From: Cunninghamia lanceolata
Taxonomy: Eukaryota; Streptophyta; Pinopsida; Cupressales; Cupressaceae
Reading direction: 5' to 3'
NCBI GenBank assembly: GCA_027924645.1
Contig: BSBN01000334.1
Location: 2,170,001 to 2,234,000 of the forward strand
Length of the DNA: 64,000 nucleotides
In this document: positions 11,207 to 23,592 of the stretch, piece by piece
How the letters are laid out: the number at the start of each line of letters is the position of its first letter
Numbering within the stretch: the first letter of the stretch is position 1
The notes under the pieces: generated by a model
Told to the model about the DNA's origin: nothing
Databases searched by the model: none
What the model saw: only the letters and a program-made list of their open reading frames with translations
Made by a program: the position numbers and the translations under genes

Positions 11207-12443
11207 ATGTCTTATAAGAAGGAAGCACCACATTTTGATGGGACGAATTATGCTCTTTGGAAGGCATGAATGAAAAGCCATCTTCTTTGTCTTGGTTACA
11301 AAGTATGGAAAGCTGCAGAAGAAAAATACACCATGCCTCAAAATGGTTTGATGACTAAAGATGCAATCAAAGAATATGAGGTGGATGTCAAAGCAAAAGA
11401 TGCTCTGTTAAGTTCATTAAGTGACTCAGTATTGATAAAATTTGTGGATATTGAAACTACAAATGAGGTATGGGAAAAGATGAAAAATCTATATGAAGGA
11501 GCTGATTCTATGAAGGAAGCCAAGCTACAAAGTCTGAAAGTGAAATATGAGATTTTGAAGATGAATGAAGATGAAAACATAATAGCCTTTATGCAAAGAG
11601 TTGATGAACTTGTCACTAGGATAAAAGGTATGGGGTGAACTCTCAGTGATAAGGAAGTTGTGATGAAAATTCTCAGATCACTACCAAAGTCCTACAGTCA
11701 CAAGGTAGTTGCAATTGAAGAATTTATGCAAGTAAAAACTATTCACAGAGATCAGTTACTTGGTAAGATTACTAGCTTTGAAATGTGAGAGTTTGGTTAT
11801 GCCCTACCAAAAGTTGAGACTGCCTTCAAAGCTAGCACTTTTGGGAAAACCTCCAAATTAGAAAAGTACAAGGTAGAATCTGATGATGAGTTTGATGAAA
11901 TTGAAGCCAACTTTGTGGATAGACTGCAAAGAGGATCTGGTAAGTGTAAAGGTAAATTACCTTTTAAATGTTTCTCCTGTGGTAAAGTAGGCCACCTTAC
12001 TTCCAGATGCCCTAAAAGAATTGAAAGAAATAGAAAAAGATATGAGAACAGGCCTAGGATCCAAAAGAAATGTTATTATGTTGAAGATTTTGATGATGAT
12101 GGAGTATCAAATAATGGTGAACTAGATAATGCTAGTACTTTTGGTAATGAATGCTTGTTTATTGATATTAAGGAAGAACCTGTGTCTACTAATCTTGATA
12201 GTTGTGTGAAGGAAGAAAAACTAGTGGAAAGTGCTTTGGCTGCTCAGGTTATTGAAGACAAAGATGAATGGGTTATTGATAGTGGTTGATCTCACCACAT
12301 GAATAGTGACAAAAGTAAGTTTGTGAGTTTGGAAAGATATGATGGTGGACTAGTTAGGTTTGGAGATGATACATTTGGTAAGATTTGTGGAAAAGGATCT
12401 ATTTCTTTTGATGGCAATCATAATACTAAAGATTTCTCAAGTA
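11207..12443 (+). pseudogene. gag: Copia-1 gag and start of protease, broken by stops
   Basis: An ATG at 11207 starts MSYKKEAPHFDGTNYALW, the usual N-terminus of plant copia gag. A UBN2/gag-type region follows (11270-11638, KDALLSSLSDSVL, MKEAKLQSLKVKYEIL). A CCHC zinc knuckle, CFSCGKVGHLTSRC, lies at about 11969-12010. The protease active site WVIDSG is at about 12270. In-frame TGA codons occur at 11267, 11636, 11786 and 12287; the first falls where CGA (Arg) is expected. Just after the protease start (about 12430-12445) the frame shifts to that of pol. All other domains follow downstream in order. Confidence 0.9.
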
Positions 12444-12444
12444 T

Positions 12445-15321
12445 GTGAAAGGATTAAATCACAACCTTTTGAGTGTGGGTCAGATGTGTGACAAAGGTTA
12501 TGATTTAAGATTCAAGGACAATGGATGCAAGGTTGAGGAAAGCTCTAGAATAGTCATTGTAACTGATAAGAAGACTAGAGGTAGTATCTATCACTTGAAA
12601 GGAATTGATAACTATTGTTTGTTGGCTCAGACTAATGAAAGTTGGCTATGACATAAAAGGATATGTAAAATTAATTTTGATAACATTATGAAGATAAGTA
12701 CTGCACAGGGTGTTAGAGATTTGCCTAAGCTTGTGAATCCTACTAATCCTATTTGCAAGGAGTGTCAATTTCAGAAAAAAACAAGAACAAGTTTCAAAAG
12801 CAAGGACCAATCAGTTGATGGACTACTAGAACTAGTGCATACAGATTTGTGTGGACATACCAAAGTAAGAAGTTTGCAAGGAGACATGTATTTCATGTTG
12901 ATTATTGATGATTATTCTAGAATGACTTGGGTTATCTTTTTGAAGGAAAAAGTAGAAGCTCTAGAAAAGTTCAAGGCATTTAAGGTGATGGTTGAAAATG
13001 AGATGGATTTGAAGATCAAATGTTTGAGGTCTGATAGAGGAGGAGAGTTTACATCAAATGAATTTAATTTCTTTTGCAAATAATATGGGCTAAAGAGACA
13101 ATTATATGCACCTAGAACTCCACAACAAAATGGAGTTGTTGAAAGGAAAAATAGAATAGTTCAAGAAGCTGCTAGAACCATGATGAAGGAAGCTAATCTT
13201 CTGGAAGTATATTGGAGAGAGGCAATTAACACTATTATATACATCCTAAACAGAGTCCAAGTCAAAGGTAATAATTATAAGACTCCTTATGAATTGTTTC
13301 ATGGTAAAGTTCCTACTATGAAATATATAAAAGTTTTTGGTAGAAAATGTTATATCAAAAGACAAGAGGATCTAGGCAAGTTTGATGCTAGATGTGATGA
13401 AGGAATCTTCCTTGGTTACTCCACCAATAGAAAGGCATGCCAGTGCTATAATATGAGGTTGAATAAGATCATTGAGAGTGCAAATGTCAAAGTTGATGAA
13501 AGCAAGGAGAGGTGTCTAGAATCAAGTGGATATGAATCATATAAACCAGATGTTTCAACAAGAAAAGAAGTGGTGCAACATGAAGACAACTCAGATGAAG
13601 GGGAACAAGCTTCGGAAAGTGCTACCAAGACACCAAGGTATGTAAAACTTAATCATTATGAAGATCAAATCATAGGAGATAAGAGCAAAGGAATCCTGAT
13701 GAGAAGAAGAGCTACAGAAGAACAAGTAAATTTCTGTCTAATTTCCAAGATTGAACCTAAGACTATGAATGAAGCTTGTAATGATGAGAATTGGGTAAGG
13801 GCTATGAAAGAAGAATTGATGTAGATAGAGAAGAATCAGACTTGGGATCTTGTTCCTAGACTAGTAGATAAGAATGTAAATGGCACCAAGCAGGTCTTCA
13901 GAAACAAGATGAATGAGAATGGTGAAGTGGTAAGAAACAAAGGAAGGTTGGTATGCAAAGGATACTCTCAAGTTGAAGGAATAGATTTTGAGGAAACATT
14001 TGCACTAGTGGAAAGGATTGAAGCTATATGAATGTTTTTGGCATTTGTAGCCTACAAATATTTTAAGGTATATCAGATGGATGTGAAGTCTACATGCTTG
14101 AATGGAGAATTGGAAGAAGTCTATATTGAACAATCAGAAGGATTCCAGTCATCAGATTAGGGTGACATGGTATGCAGATTCAAGAAGGCATTGTATGGAT
14201 TAAAACAAGCCCCTAGGGCATAGTATGCTAGGTTGGATAAGTATCTGATATAGTTAGGATTCAGCAAGGGTACTAGTGATAGTAATCTCTATTTCAAGAT
14301 CAATAATAAACAAATCCTAATTGTTGCAGTCTTTGTTGATGACATTATCTTTGGAGGCAATGAAGGTATGTGCACAATTTTTGTTGGAGAAATGCAAAGT
14401 GAATTTGAAATGTCCATGTTTGGTGAGATGAATTTCTTTTTAGGTCTACAAATAAATCAATCATATAAAGGTATCTTCATTTCTCAGTCTAAATATGTGA
14501 AAGAGTTGTTAAATAAGTTTGGGATGGAAGATTCTAAACCAGTAAATACTCCTATTATAACTAGTTGTAAGTTAAGAAAAAATGATGATTCACCTATGGC
14601 AGGTCAGAAAAGGTATAGATCTATGATTGGAGGATTACTTTATCTGACTCAAACCAGACCTAATATAATGCATGTAATTTGTCTTGTGGAAAGATTTCAA
14701 GGAAAACCTAAGGAGTCACATGTGATGGAAGTCAAGAGAATTTTGAGATATTTGAAATGCACAATGGGTTATGGTTTGTGGTATCCAAAGGATAATGATT
14801 TCACTCTTAGTGCATACACTGATGCAGATTGGGCCGAAGATGCGGATGAAAGAAAAAGTACAAGTGGAGGTGCATTCTTCTTAGGAAAAAGGTTGGTATC
14901 TTGGATAAGGAAGAAAGAAGATTCAATATCTCTATCCATTGTAGAAGCAGAATATATTGCAGCAGCATGTAGTTGTACTCAAGTGTTATGGATGAAGTAG
15001 ACATTGAAGGACATCAAAGTTGTGTATGAAGATCCAATTGCAATCTTTTTTGATAATACAAGTGCCATAAACATATCAAAGAATCCAATAATGCATTCAA
15101 GGACAAAGCACATATGCATAAGATATCACTTTCTAAGAGAAAATGTGATAGAGAATGAAGTTGAGTTGGAGTATATATCTACAAAAGATCAAATTGCAGA
15201 CATTTTCACTAAGCCTCTGCCTAAGGATACTTTTGAGTATCTCAGAGAAAAGTTAGGGGTTATCACCCCTCCTGCTCTAAAACTAAGATGCACAAAAGTG
15301 CATCAGTCCAGAGGTACCTAA
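12445..15321 (+). pseudogene. pol: Copia-1 pol: integrase, reverse transcriptase, RNase H, broken by stops
   Basis: A single frame carries GAG-pre-integrase (NLLSVGQMCDKGYDL) and the integrase core with HTDLCG, SDRGGEF and NGVVERKN (the D, D and E residues, 12839-13150). The C-terminal integrase segment FDARCDEGIFLGYS follows, then RT with ALYGLKQAPRA (about 14190) and the catalytic FVDDIIFGG (about 14332). RNase H has AYTDADWA, KSTSGGAFFLG and the end motif ADIFTKPLP (15198). Stops occur at about 12649, 13081, 13822, 14029, 14158, 14221, 14251 and 14998. Several replace a conserved Trp, Gln or Arg codon (for example APRA-stop-YARLD, normally Trp). The enzymes would have copied and integrated the element; this copy cannot make them in full. 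Confidence 0.95.
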
Positions 15322-15578
15322 AAATCCATCTCCAAATCTGGATTGATGCCTGTAAGGGCTACTTCTCAGGGGGAGCAGTCAGATGAAGAGAGTTCAGAAC
15401 ATAGATTGGATCAAAACAGAAAAATACAAGTATGTACCCTTTGCCATTGATGTCAAAGGGAGAGAGATATCATGTGAAAAACTTAGAGAGAAAGAGTGCA
15501 GATGTGTAAAGAGATATGGGGAGAATCTTGTCTTGATGGCCGTTATAGTTTTTCACATCATATGTTCCCATCAATGAC

Positions 15579-15590
15579 AAAGGGGGAGAT
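15579..15590 (+). other. Copia-1 polypurine tract
   Basis: AAAGGGGGAGAT abuts the 3' LTR start, the plus-strand priming site of LTR elements. Confidence 0.9.
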
Positions 15591-17110
15591 TGTTGCAAGT
15601 ATGTGCCTAATCGGTGTTATCATTGATGTCAACATATCTTTGTTGTCATTGGTGTCAAATGTATCCTATTTTTTTATTTGGTTAGAAGCCTTATATGTTG
15701 AGGATATTAAGAAAATTAGGCCCTCTAGAAGAATTAGGAAGTAAACAGTGAATCACAGTGAAGACATTGAGTTACATACTGAAGAATAGTCTAGAAGATT
15801 GCTCTACATTTCTTACTAACTAAAGATCTTGGTCTATGGATTGGAAGTCATTTAGAGGCATGCCTAAAGATACTAAATCCTAAGTTTGAGTCTCTAGTAT
15901 GAAGATTTGAGTGAGTTACATTCACCAAAGTAAAACCTACTTATTTTGATTATTCACTGGTGCCTAAGAGAAAGTATTTTGCTCTGTATTCCTCTGCATT
16001 AAAGTGTTTTTCTCTACGGTTCTAGAGGGAAGTTTGGGATGATGATAAGTACCTACAATTGTAATGGTTCATGTTTTGGTGGCCACAAGCTATCTTTCTT
16101 TTATAACAGTTGAAGACAATTAAGTTCATGTGCTCCAGTGTGAAGAATCTCATGGCTAAAGTGGTTTGAGCTTGTGTGGTTGCTCCTGGTGATTTCAATG
16201 TGCTTATGGATACCTCTTGATCATGTTCCTACCTTTACATTGATCCGCGTTAATAAATTGAGATCATGTTTGAAGATTATTCCCTAATAACATAGCATGT
16301 AACCAATCTTAGTTGACTTGGTTAACTTTAGTGATAGCATAGATCTCTTGAAGATTATAGAAGCATATTATGGTGTGGAAGATTGTGTTTGAGTCCCAAC
16401 TAAGGCATGGTATGATCTGTACACATCTATATTACATTTCTTTTGCATAATTTTGAATTAGGTCAAGACCTATTTTGTAAATGTTTGTAATGACCACCTT
16501 GGAGATTGTTCCAATGGTTGATGATTGTAATGTGAACTTGCTGATCATTCCAAGGTTGATGAAGTGTATAAATACTTGTAATTGAGTCATGGAAAAGATG
16601 TCTTTATGTGAAGATGGGAAGATAAGGAAAGAGGTGGAAAGGTAGAGTAGAGCAGAGGAACTATTGTACTTCAATGTATTAATCTCAGACATGAAGAAGA
16701 TGTTAAACTTGGCAGTGAGCCACCAGTAGGGTTTAATAGCCCTTATTGTAATCTTTCTAGGTTTAGGGTTGAGGTAGTGAGCCTGCTAGACCTAGTTGTA
16801 CTTCATGGCAGTGAACCAGCATGTTCTAGGCCCATGGAGTGACCAAGTCTGAACATAATTTTTCAAAGATTACAATATATTTTGAGAGCTAATCCTCTCC
16901 ATGGTTTTTCCCCACCTTGGGGTTTTCCACGTAAAAATCTGGTGTGTCTTGTGTTTAGTATTGCATTTGTGTTTAAGTTTCTGATTTCATGCATTCATTG
17001 TTTAATCATAATAGCTATGGACAAGTGATGAATGTTTAAGTGTAGAAGTGTTTGAGTTTTTTGGACAACTAATTCACCCCCCCTTCTCAGTTGTCTGGCA
17101 CATTTCAACA
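15591..17110 (+). repeat. Copia-1 3' LTR
   Basis: 1520 bp, TGTTGCAAG...TTTCAACA, the partner of 9616-11148. TATA box at 16567-16574. It is followed by the target duplication TACTT. Confidence 0.95.
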
Positions 17111-19543
17111 TACTTTCATTATGGTGTCAGCAACCCCCTCAAAGTGTCTTGTTTCATGAGAGCTAGGGTTTTCGCCACAGTCCCGATCGACTCGGTGTGA
17201 AGGTATGAAGAGCTACTTTGGTAGATAAGTTCCATGATTTTTTATGGTAGAAGACCTTTACTCGAAGAATTTCAAATTTTCACAAAGACCATTGATTAAT
17301 GTAAATACATGGTTGAAGTTCAAAGCAAATAAATGACTTCCTTTAGATGTGCCAACTATCTTTGGTGGCCATTGATTTGGTTCATTGAATGGATCTGACG
17401 GCTAGGATCAAACAAGTCGACGGGGTGGAGGAGCATGGTAAACCATGAGATAATGTTGTTAGCTCAGAGCATGGGAAGGAAGAGATCATGCATGTAATCA
17501 TTCCTATTCTACCATAACTTGAAAGGTTGGCTTGTTCGTCTTAGCATTGTCCTCTTTTCTGGTGCATGATGGATGTGTTCCAAAAGGGAAATTTGCCATA
17601 TGGATAACTTCCTGGCAACCCCTTTTTTCCACCATTGTACATAGTGATGTGTCTGGTTAAACAAAATGTCATTTTCAGAGGGATTATTAGGATTTCTCAC
17701 TTAATGTCAAGATAAGGCAAAGCAATGAGCAAATTGTTCCAATTGGGAAACTGCTGAGATCAATGGACCTACTTCACCCTCCTCATTATAGAAATAGAGA
17801 CACTGATGGAACTCCACACATGTAGAATCTAGGGGTTGTGAGAAATTGATTAACATATCATAGCAACACCTCCATTTCCTCTTCTGGCACCCTTGGCAGG
17901 ATTTCCAAAGATTTCCAATTAAGATCAAGAGTACTACATTACTGGCTAAGTTAAGATGATCAAGAGGCTAGTTGAGAAGGCTATCAAGGGGTAGAGATGT
18001 CTATTTTCTTGTTATAAATAGAGGCCCCTTGTATTCATTGGCTACAATTTTCCTTTGTCAGAAGAAAGATTAGTTATATGTTCCATTTTGCTACAATGTG
18101 TTTACCACCTTATATTATGGGAAATATTTCTTTCTTTTCTTGGTTACTACTCTATGCATACAGAGTCAAGGAATGGGGCGCATTTTCCTATGGTATGGGT
18201 GGTTGAGGCAAATTTTGTGGAGCGAAGTGAAAAGCATTGAACTCCTATCATACCCTAATTTCCCCTTGGCTTCATCTTGGTTAGGGATTGGGTTTATTGT
18301 CTGGAAATTCCAATAACTTCATGTTATTGTGAGTTTTCATATTGGGCTTGGGGGAAGATGGGCTTTATTAATCCCTCTTCCCCTCCCTCAAGATAGTGGC
18401 ACTCAATAGAGAAACAACTACAATTGAAGAAGTTTTGTCCACCAGGGTGAAACAATTGGGAATAGAAGGGAGAAGCTAAGCTAACAAGAACAACTAGTTC
18501 TTTGTCAAACTTAGACTAGCGATTGTTGCTACTTCCTCTTTGGCTGGGATTTTAGCACTACCAGGGATAACTGTGTGTGGCTTTGATATACATCCTAAGG
18601 ATTGAGGTTGTTGGAAACCTCCTTTTGAAAGATGGGGAGTCACATCCATGTGCCTAGAGCATTGTGCAAGATTAGGGTCACCGCCATTTGGGAGCTATTG
18701 AGGATGTTGTTCCTTATAGGTATTCTCATCTAAAGGGTAGCTGAGCTTGGTGTGCATATGGCTAGCCACGTTGGTGGATGATCATGTAATCATAACAACC
18801 TATTTTCCACTGGTAGGAGTGTAGTAGGTAGAAGACAAAGTAGTTGGCATTCCCTTTTAGGGAAATGATTTTATTTTTTGATGTGGTAACCAGATGGTTT
18901 CAGACTGTACTAGAGGGAAATATGTTTTTTCTTGTTGTGCTTCAAAGATGCCTTTTGGCATATTCTTCTCAAACAAGATGTATGGGGATTGTTAAATGAA
19001 AACATGACATCTGTACATGGCCTAAAGCTTGTTTTTCTCCCATGTTTCTATAAATGGGAAATCAGGGCTATTTTGTAAGGGTTATGAATCTCAAGTTTAG
19101 GTAGTGGTGCCTTTTGTATTTTAGTCTAGGGGTAATAAAGAAGAGTTGCATTTTAATTAGTGTTCAAATCTATACTGCAATGTTATTTTTAAAGTTTATC
19201 ACATTGTCATACTGGTTATAGAACCTTTTCCATATTGTATTTGCATGAAGTTTATATGAATGCTCAATATCAAGGATATTTTGGTTCATCTTTGCAGTTT
19301 TCTATATTGTGAATATTTTCTCTTGCTTTCTCTCAAAGAGAGTAATAATTGCTTGGAAGATATTCTGTTAAGTGTGACTACATTGTGGTTTCAAAGGAAA
19401 ATTCTATATTACTAAGCAAATGAGGTATTAATGCAAGGTATTGATACCATTAGTCTATTAGTAATGAAATAAATTTCCTTGAATGATACATTGTTTTGTG
19501 AAATTTGACTCTATAACCCATTAGATTTGGCACTGGTCTCCCA
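17111..19543 (+). repeat. Left arm of 3.1-kb inverted repeat, inner part
   Basis: The continuation of 8928-9615 after Copia-1. It pairs with 19925-22350 in reverse complement and ends at CTGGTCTCCCA. Without Copia-1 and one target duplication, the arm is about 3116 bp, runs from TG to CA and equals the right arm (3132 bp). No coding domain is recognised. Confidence 0.9.
18013..18020 (+). promoter_or_regulatory. TATA box in inverted-repeat arm
   Basis: TATAAATA followed by GAGGCCCCTTG. The mirrored copy (about 21447-21460, minus) reads TATAATAG. Transcription from here would run through the 381-bp spacer into the opposite arm. Confidence 0.45.
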
Positions 19544-19924
19544 CTGAGCTAATGTGTTGATTTAGATCCATCCCAAATAACCAAAATCATTTCTATTTTT
19601 GTTGTTCTTTTAAGAATAGATTTGGATAAATAACCATTCTCAATCATGGTTTGAACTAAATTGCCAAAGGATTAAGCTGATCTAGATGGAACCAATCTTT
19701 TCCTTGGTTCATTGTTATTGAGAACATTATGTTTTGATGCAACATCCCAAAGAACTTTTCAAATACATTTAGATGTTGTAGAAGGTATACCCACCTTGGT
19801 CTTGCAGAACCAAAAGTGTAGAGGATTTTCAACTCATTGTTGTAATCATGTTCATTGGCCATTGACCTAAAATCCTTGAGTATAAGAAATTGGCTTATTC
19901 TTTAGGGGATTTAGATATAATCAT
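19544..19924. other. Spacer of the 3.1-kb inverted repeat
   Basis: 381 bp between the arms, AT-rich, with no gene. It would be the loop if the arms paired. Confidence 0.8.
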
Positions 19925-22900
19925 TGGGAGACTAGTGCCAAATCCAATGGGTTACAGAGTCAAATTGCACAAAACAAATATACCATTCAAGCAACATTAT
20001 TTCATTACTAAGAGACTAATGGTATCAATACCTTGCATTAATACCTCCTTTACTTAGTAATATAGAATTTTCCTTTGAAACCACAATGTAGACAAAGTTA
20101 ACAAAATATCTTCCAAGAAATTATTCCTCTACTTGAAAGAAAGCAAGAGAAAATATGCACAATACAAAAAGCTGCAAAGATGAACCAAAATATCCTTGAT
20201 ATTAAGCATTCATATTAACTTCATGCAAATACAATATGGAAAAGGTTCTATAACCAGTATGACAATGTGTTAAACTTTGAAAATAACATTGCTCTATAGA
20301 TTTGAACACTAATTGAAATGTAACTCTTCCTTATTACCCCTAGACTAAAACATAGAATACACCACTACCTAAACTTGAGATTCAAAACCCTTACAAAATA
20401 GCCTTGATTTCCTATTTATAGAAACATGGTAGCAAAACAAGATTCAGGCCATGTACAAAAGTCATGTTTTCATTTGACAATCCCCATACATCTTGTTTGA
20501 GAAGAATATTCCAAAAGGCATCTTTGAAGTAGAACAAGACAAAACATATTTCCCTCCTTGCAGTACAGTTTGAAACCATTTGGTTGTCACACCAAAAAAA
20601 TAAAATCATTTCCCTAAAAGGGAATACCAACTGCTTTGTCTTCTACCTACCCCACTCCTGCCAGTGGAAACTAGGTTGTTATGATTACATGACCATCCAC
20701 CAACGTGGCTAGCCATATGCATGCCAAGCTCAGCTACCCTTTAAATGAGAGTACCTGTAAGGAAAAACATCCTCAGCAGCTCCCAAATGGCGATGACCCT
20801 CATATTGCACAATGCTCCAAGAATATGGATGTGACTCCCCATATTTTAGGAGGTTTCCAACAACCTCGATCCTTAGGATGTATGTGGATACAACACACAA
20901 CTATCCCTGGTAGTGCCAAAATCCCAACGAAAGAGGAAACCGTAGCAATCACTAGTCTAAGTTTGACAAAGAACTAGTCATTCTTGTCAACTTAGCTTCT
21001 CCCTTCTATACCCAATTGTTTCACCCTGGTGGATAGCACTCCTTCAATTGTAGTTGTTGCTCTATTGAGTGCCACTATCCTGAGGGAGGGGAAGAGGGAC
21101 TAATATGGCCCATCTTCCCCCAATCCCAATATGGAAACTCACAATAACATGAAGTTATTGGAATTTCTAGACAAGAAAGCCAATCCCTCACCAGGATGAA
21201 GCCAAGGGGAAACCAAGGTATGACAGGAGTTCAATACTTTCCACTTCACTCCACAGACTTTTCTTGAACCACCCATACCATAGGAAAATGTTACCCATTC
21301 CTTGACTCTATATGTATAGAGTAGTAACCAAGAAAAAAAGAAACATTCCCTAGAATATAAGGTGGTAAACACATTGTAGTAAAATGGAACATATAACTAA
21401 TCTTACTTCTGACAAAGGAAAATTGCAGCCAATGAATGCAAGGGGCCTCTATTATAGATAGAAAATAGACATCTCTACCCCTCGATAGCGTTTTGAACTA
21501 GCCTCTTGATCATCTTAACTTAGCCAACAATGAAGTACTCTTGATCTTAATTGGTAATCTTTGGAAATCTTGCAAAGGCTAACAAAAGAGGAAATGGAGG
21601 CATTGCTCTTATCTCTTAATCAATTTCTCACAACCCCCATATTCTACATGTGTGAAGTTCCATTAATTCCTCTATTTCTATAATGAAGAGGGTGAAGTAG
21701 GTCCCTCGATCTCAGCAATTTCCCAATTTGAACGATTTGTTCATTGCTTTTCCTTATCTTGACATTAAGTAAGAAATCCTAAGAATCCCTCTAAAAATGA
21801 CATTTTGTTTAACCAAACACATCACCCTATATAATGGCGGAAAAAAGGGGTTGCTAGGAACTTATCCATATGACAAATTTCCCTTTCAGATCACATCCAT
21901 CATATGCCAGACAAGAGGACAATGCTAAGATGAACAAGCCAACCTTTCAATTGATGGCAGAATAGGAATGGATACACACTTTATCTCTACCTTCTTATGC
22001 TCTGAGCTAACAACATTATCTCATTGTTTACCACACTCGTCCACCCCGTCAACTTGTTTGATCTTGACCATTGGATCCATTCAATGAACCAAATCAACAG
22101 CCACCAAAGAGAGTTGGCACATCCAGAGGAAGTCATTTATTTGCATTGAACTTCAACCATGGATTTACATTAATCAACAATCTTTGTGGAAATTTGAAAT
22201 TCTTTCAGCAAAGGCTAGCTATCATAAAAAAGCATCAAACTTATCCGCCATGGTGGCTCTTCATATCTTCACATTGAGTCAATCGGGATTGTGGTGAAAA
22301 CCTTGGCTCTAGCAAAACAAGTCACTTTGAGGGAGTCATTGACACCATAACAAAAGTACCCATAAGAAAAGACCACCAACAAACATATCACCCTTCATGG
22401 TGATAAATTTGAAGGCCCAACGAAGGATATTCCCTTAGCAAAATGCTTACTTCTATTGACGTCGTGGACAATCCATATACATTGGTCCACTTGATACCTT
22501 TCGTGGTCCCGTAGAAGCTCTAGAATGGTTCTGGAGAAACAGTATCCCACCATGAAATGCCACTGTAAAACAGAGTCTTTGACCATGCCATCCTTGCCTC
22601 TCCATGGGGAGAGTTTAGGATTCCCCATGGGGAAGCAACCTTCACCAAAACTAATGATACCTCAAGATAAAAATATGACACGTCAGACTTCAAGCTTGCC
22701 TTCGTAATCCCATAGGAAACAAAAATAGGGTCCAACGAAGGTCGATTCTCCCATGAAATTAGAGAATAAAAATATGGCACATTGACTAGGAGAAACTTAA
22801 AAATTATTTTGGCACATGCATTAAAGTTGTTCTTAACAAAGGTCAGAGACTAACAACCTAGCCAAGAGGGCCGGTAAGCAGACGACTATAAAACACATGA

Positions 22901-23056
22901 GTAACAACTTAAGAAACTAGGAATGACCGATCAACGATAAATGAAAGATTATAACATGGGGCACACAAAGGAGAAAGTAATAGGACTCTAGGATTTTAGG
23001 GTTTTACAAGGGTTTTAATAATCTTAGATATAAGAAACCAGGGGCTAAGGCATGCA
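19925..23056 (-). repeat. Right arm of 3.1-kb inverted repeat, uninterrupted
   Basis: On the minus strand it reads TGCATGCCTTAGCCCCT...CTAGTCTCCCA, TG to CA, parallel to the left arm. Near 22350 it shows the joined sequence that Copia-1 split in the left arm. Outer flanks (GGGAG before 8928, TTAAA after 23056) do not form a target duplication. LTR-like ends suggest two solo LTRs or one LTR pair in inverted order, but no primer site or polypurine tract supports either. Confidence 0.85.
22520..22780 (-). other. Unrecognised ORF shared by both inverted-repeat arms (right copy)
   Basis: 86 codons, the reverse-strand counterpart of 9112-9477, with LDPIFVS, SYFY and GILNSP conserved. Function unknown. 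Conservation of the frame with mostly third-position or conservative changes is weak evidence of past coding. Confidence 0.25.
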
Positions 23057-23592
23057 TTAAAATGCAAGTCCAAACAATGGATCTAGTTGGGGACAGATGA
23101 CTGCAAGGACATCATGAGAATCCAAAATCTTTGGGGAGACAATAGTGCCCAATATTACCATGCAACCACCCAATTCAAAGGGCTCAATTTCATAGATTGA
23201 ATATTTTATATGATGTCTCCAAGCCACAATAACAGAAGAAGTAAGTCTTTCCTCTGTTATACATCTTTTTTTCCACCAACTATTTGAAGCTAGAATTGGA
23301 AACATAACCATAACATACATGGTTATAATTATGATTATATATCTGTCTCACAAAACTCTTGATCCTACCATTGTCAAAGTGTTTCATGTTCTTCTAATCT
23401 TTACAATCAAGCTCTAACTGAAGTATCTCTCCACATATCATGAAAACAACCCATCTATTCATCATACCATGTGAGAAATTATAGTGATTTGCATCCACAA
23501 AATTGTTATCTTGTACCAATAAAAAATTTTCAATATGAACTGAGAAATGAATGTGGTCATAATCCACTGGATAAATAATATTACAAACACTA
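23057..23592. other. Gap between inverted repeat and Copia-2, nothing identified
   Basis: About 0.5 kb of AT-rich sequence with no supported feature. It ends with CACTA, which would be the left target duplication of Copia-2. Confidence 0.5.

Larger units (their letters stand above)
9616..17110 (+). mobile_element. Copia-1: complete but defective Ty1/copia LTR retrotransposon
   Basis: About 7.5 kb with 5' LTR 9616-11148, primer-binding site 11151, gag-protease-integrase-RT-RNase H (the Ty1/copia order, integrase before RT), polypurine tract and 3' LTR 15591-17110. The flanks TACTA (9611-9615) and TACTT (17111-17115) fit a 5-bp target duplication with one change. The right arm of the surrounding inverted repeat shows the uninterrupted target (near 22350). 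The two LTRs differ at about 16 of the first 210 positions by eye. A dozen in-frame stops and a frameshift make it inactive. Confidence 0.95.

Noticed and set aside
8923..23061. Target duplication around the 3.1-kb inverted repeat
   Set aside because: The outer flanks GGGAG and TTAAA do not match at 5 bp, and 9-bp flanks do not match either.
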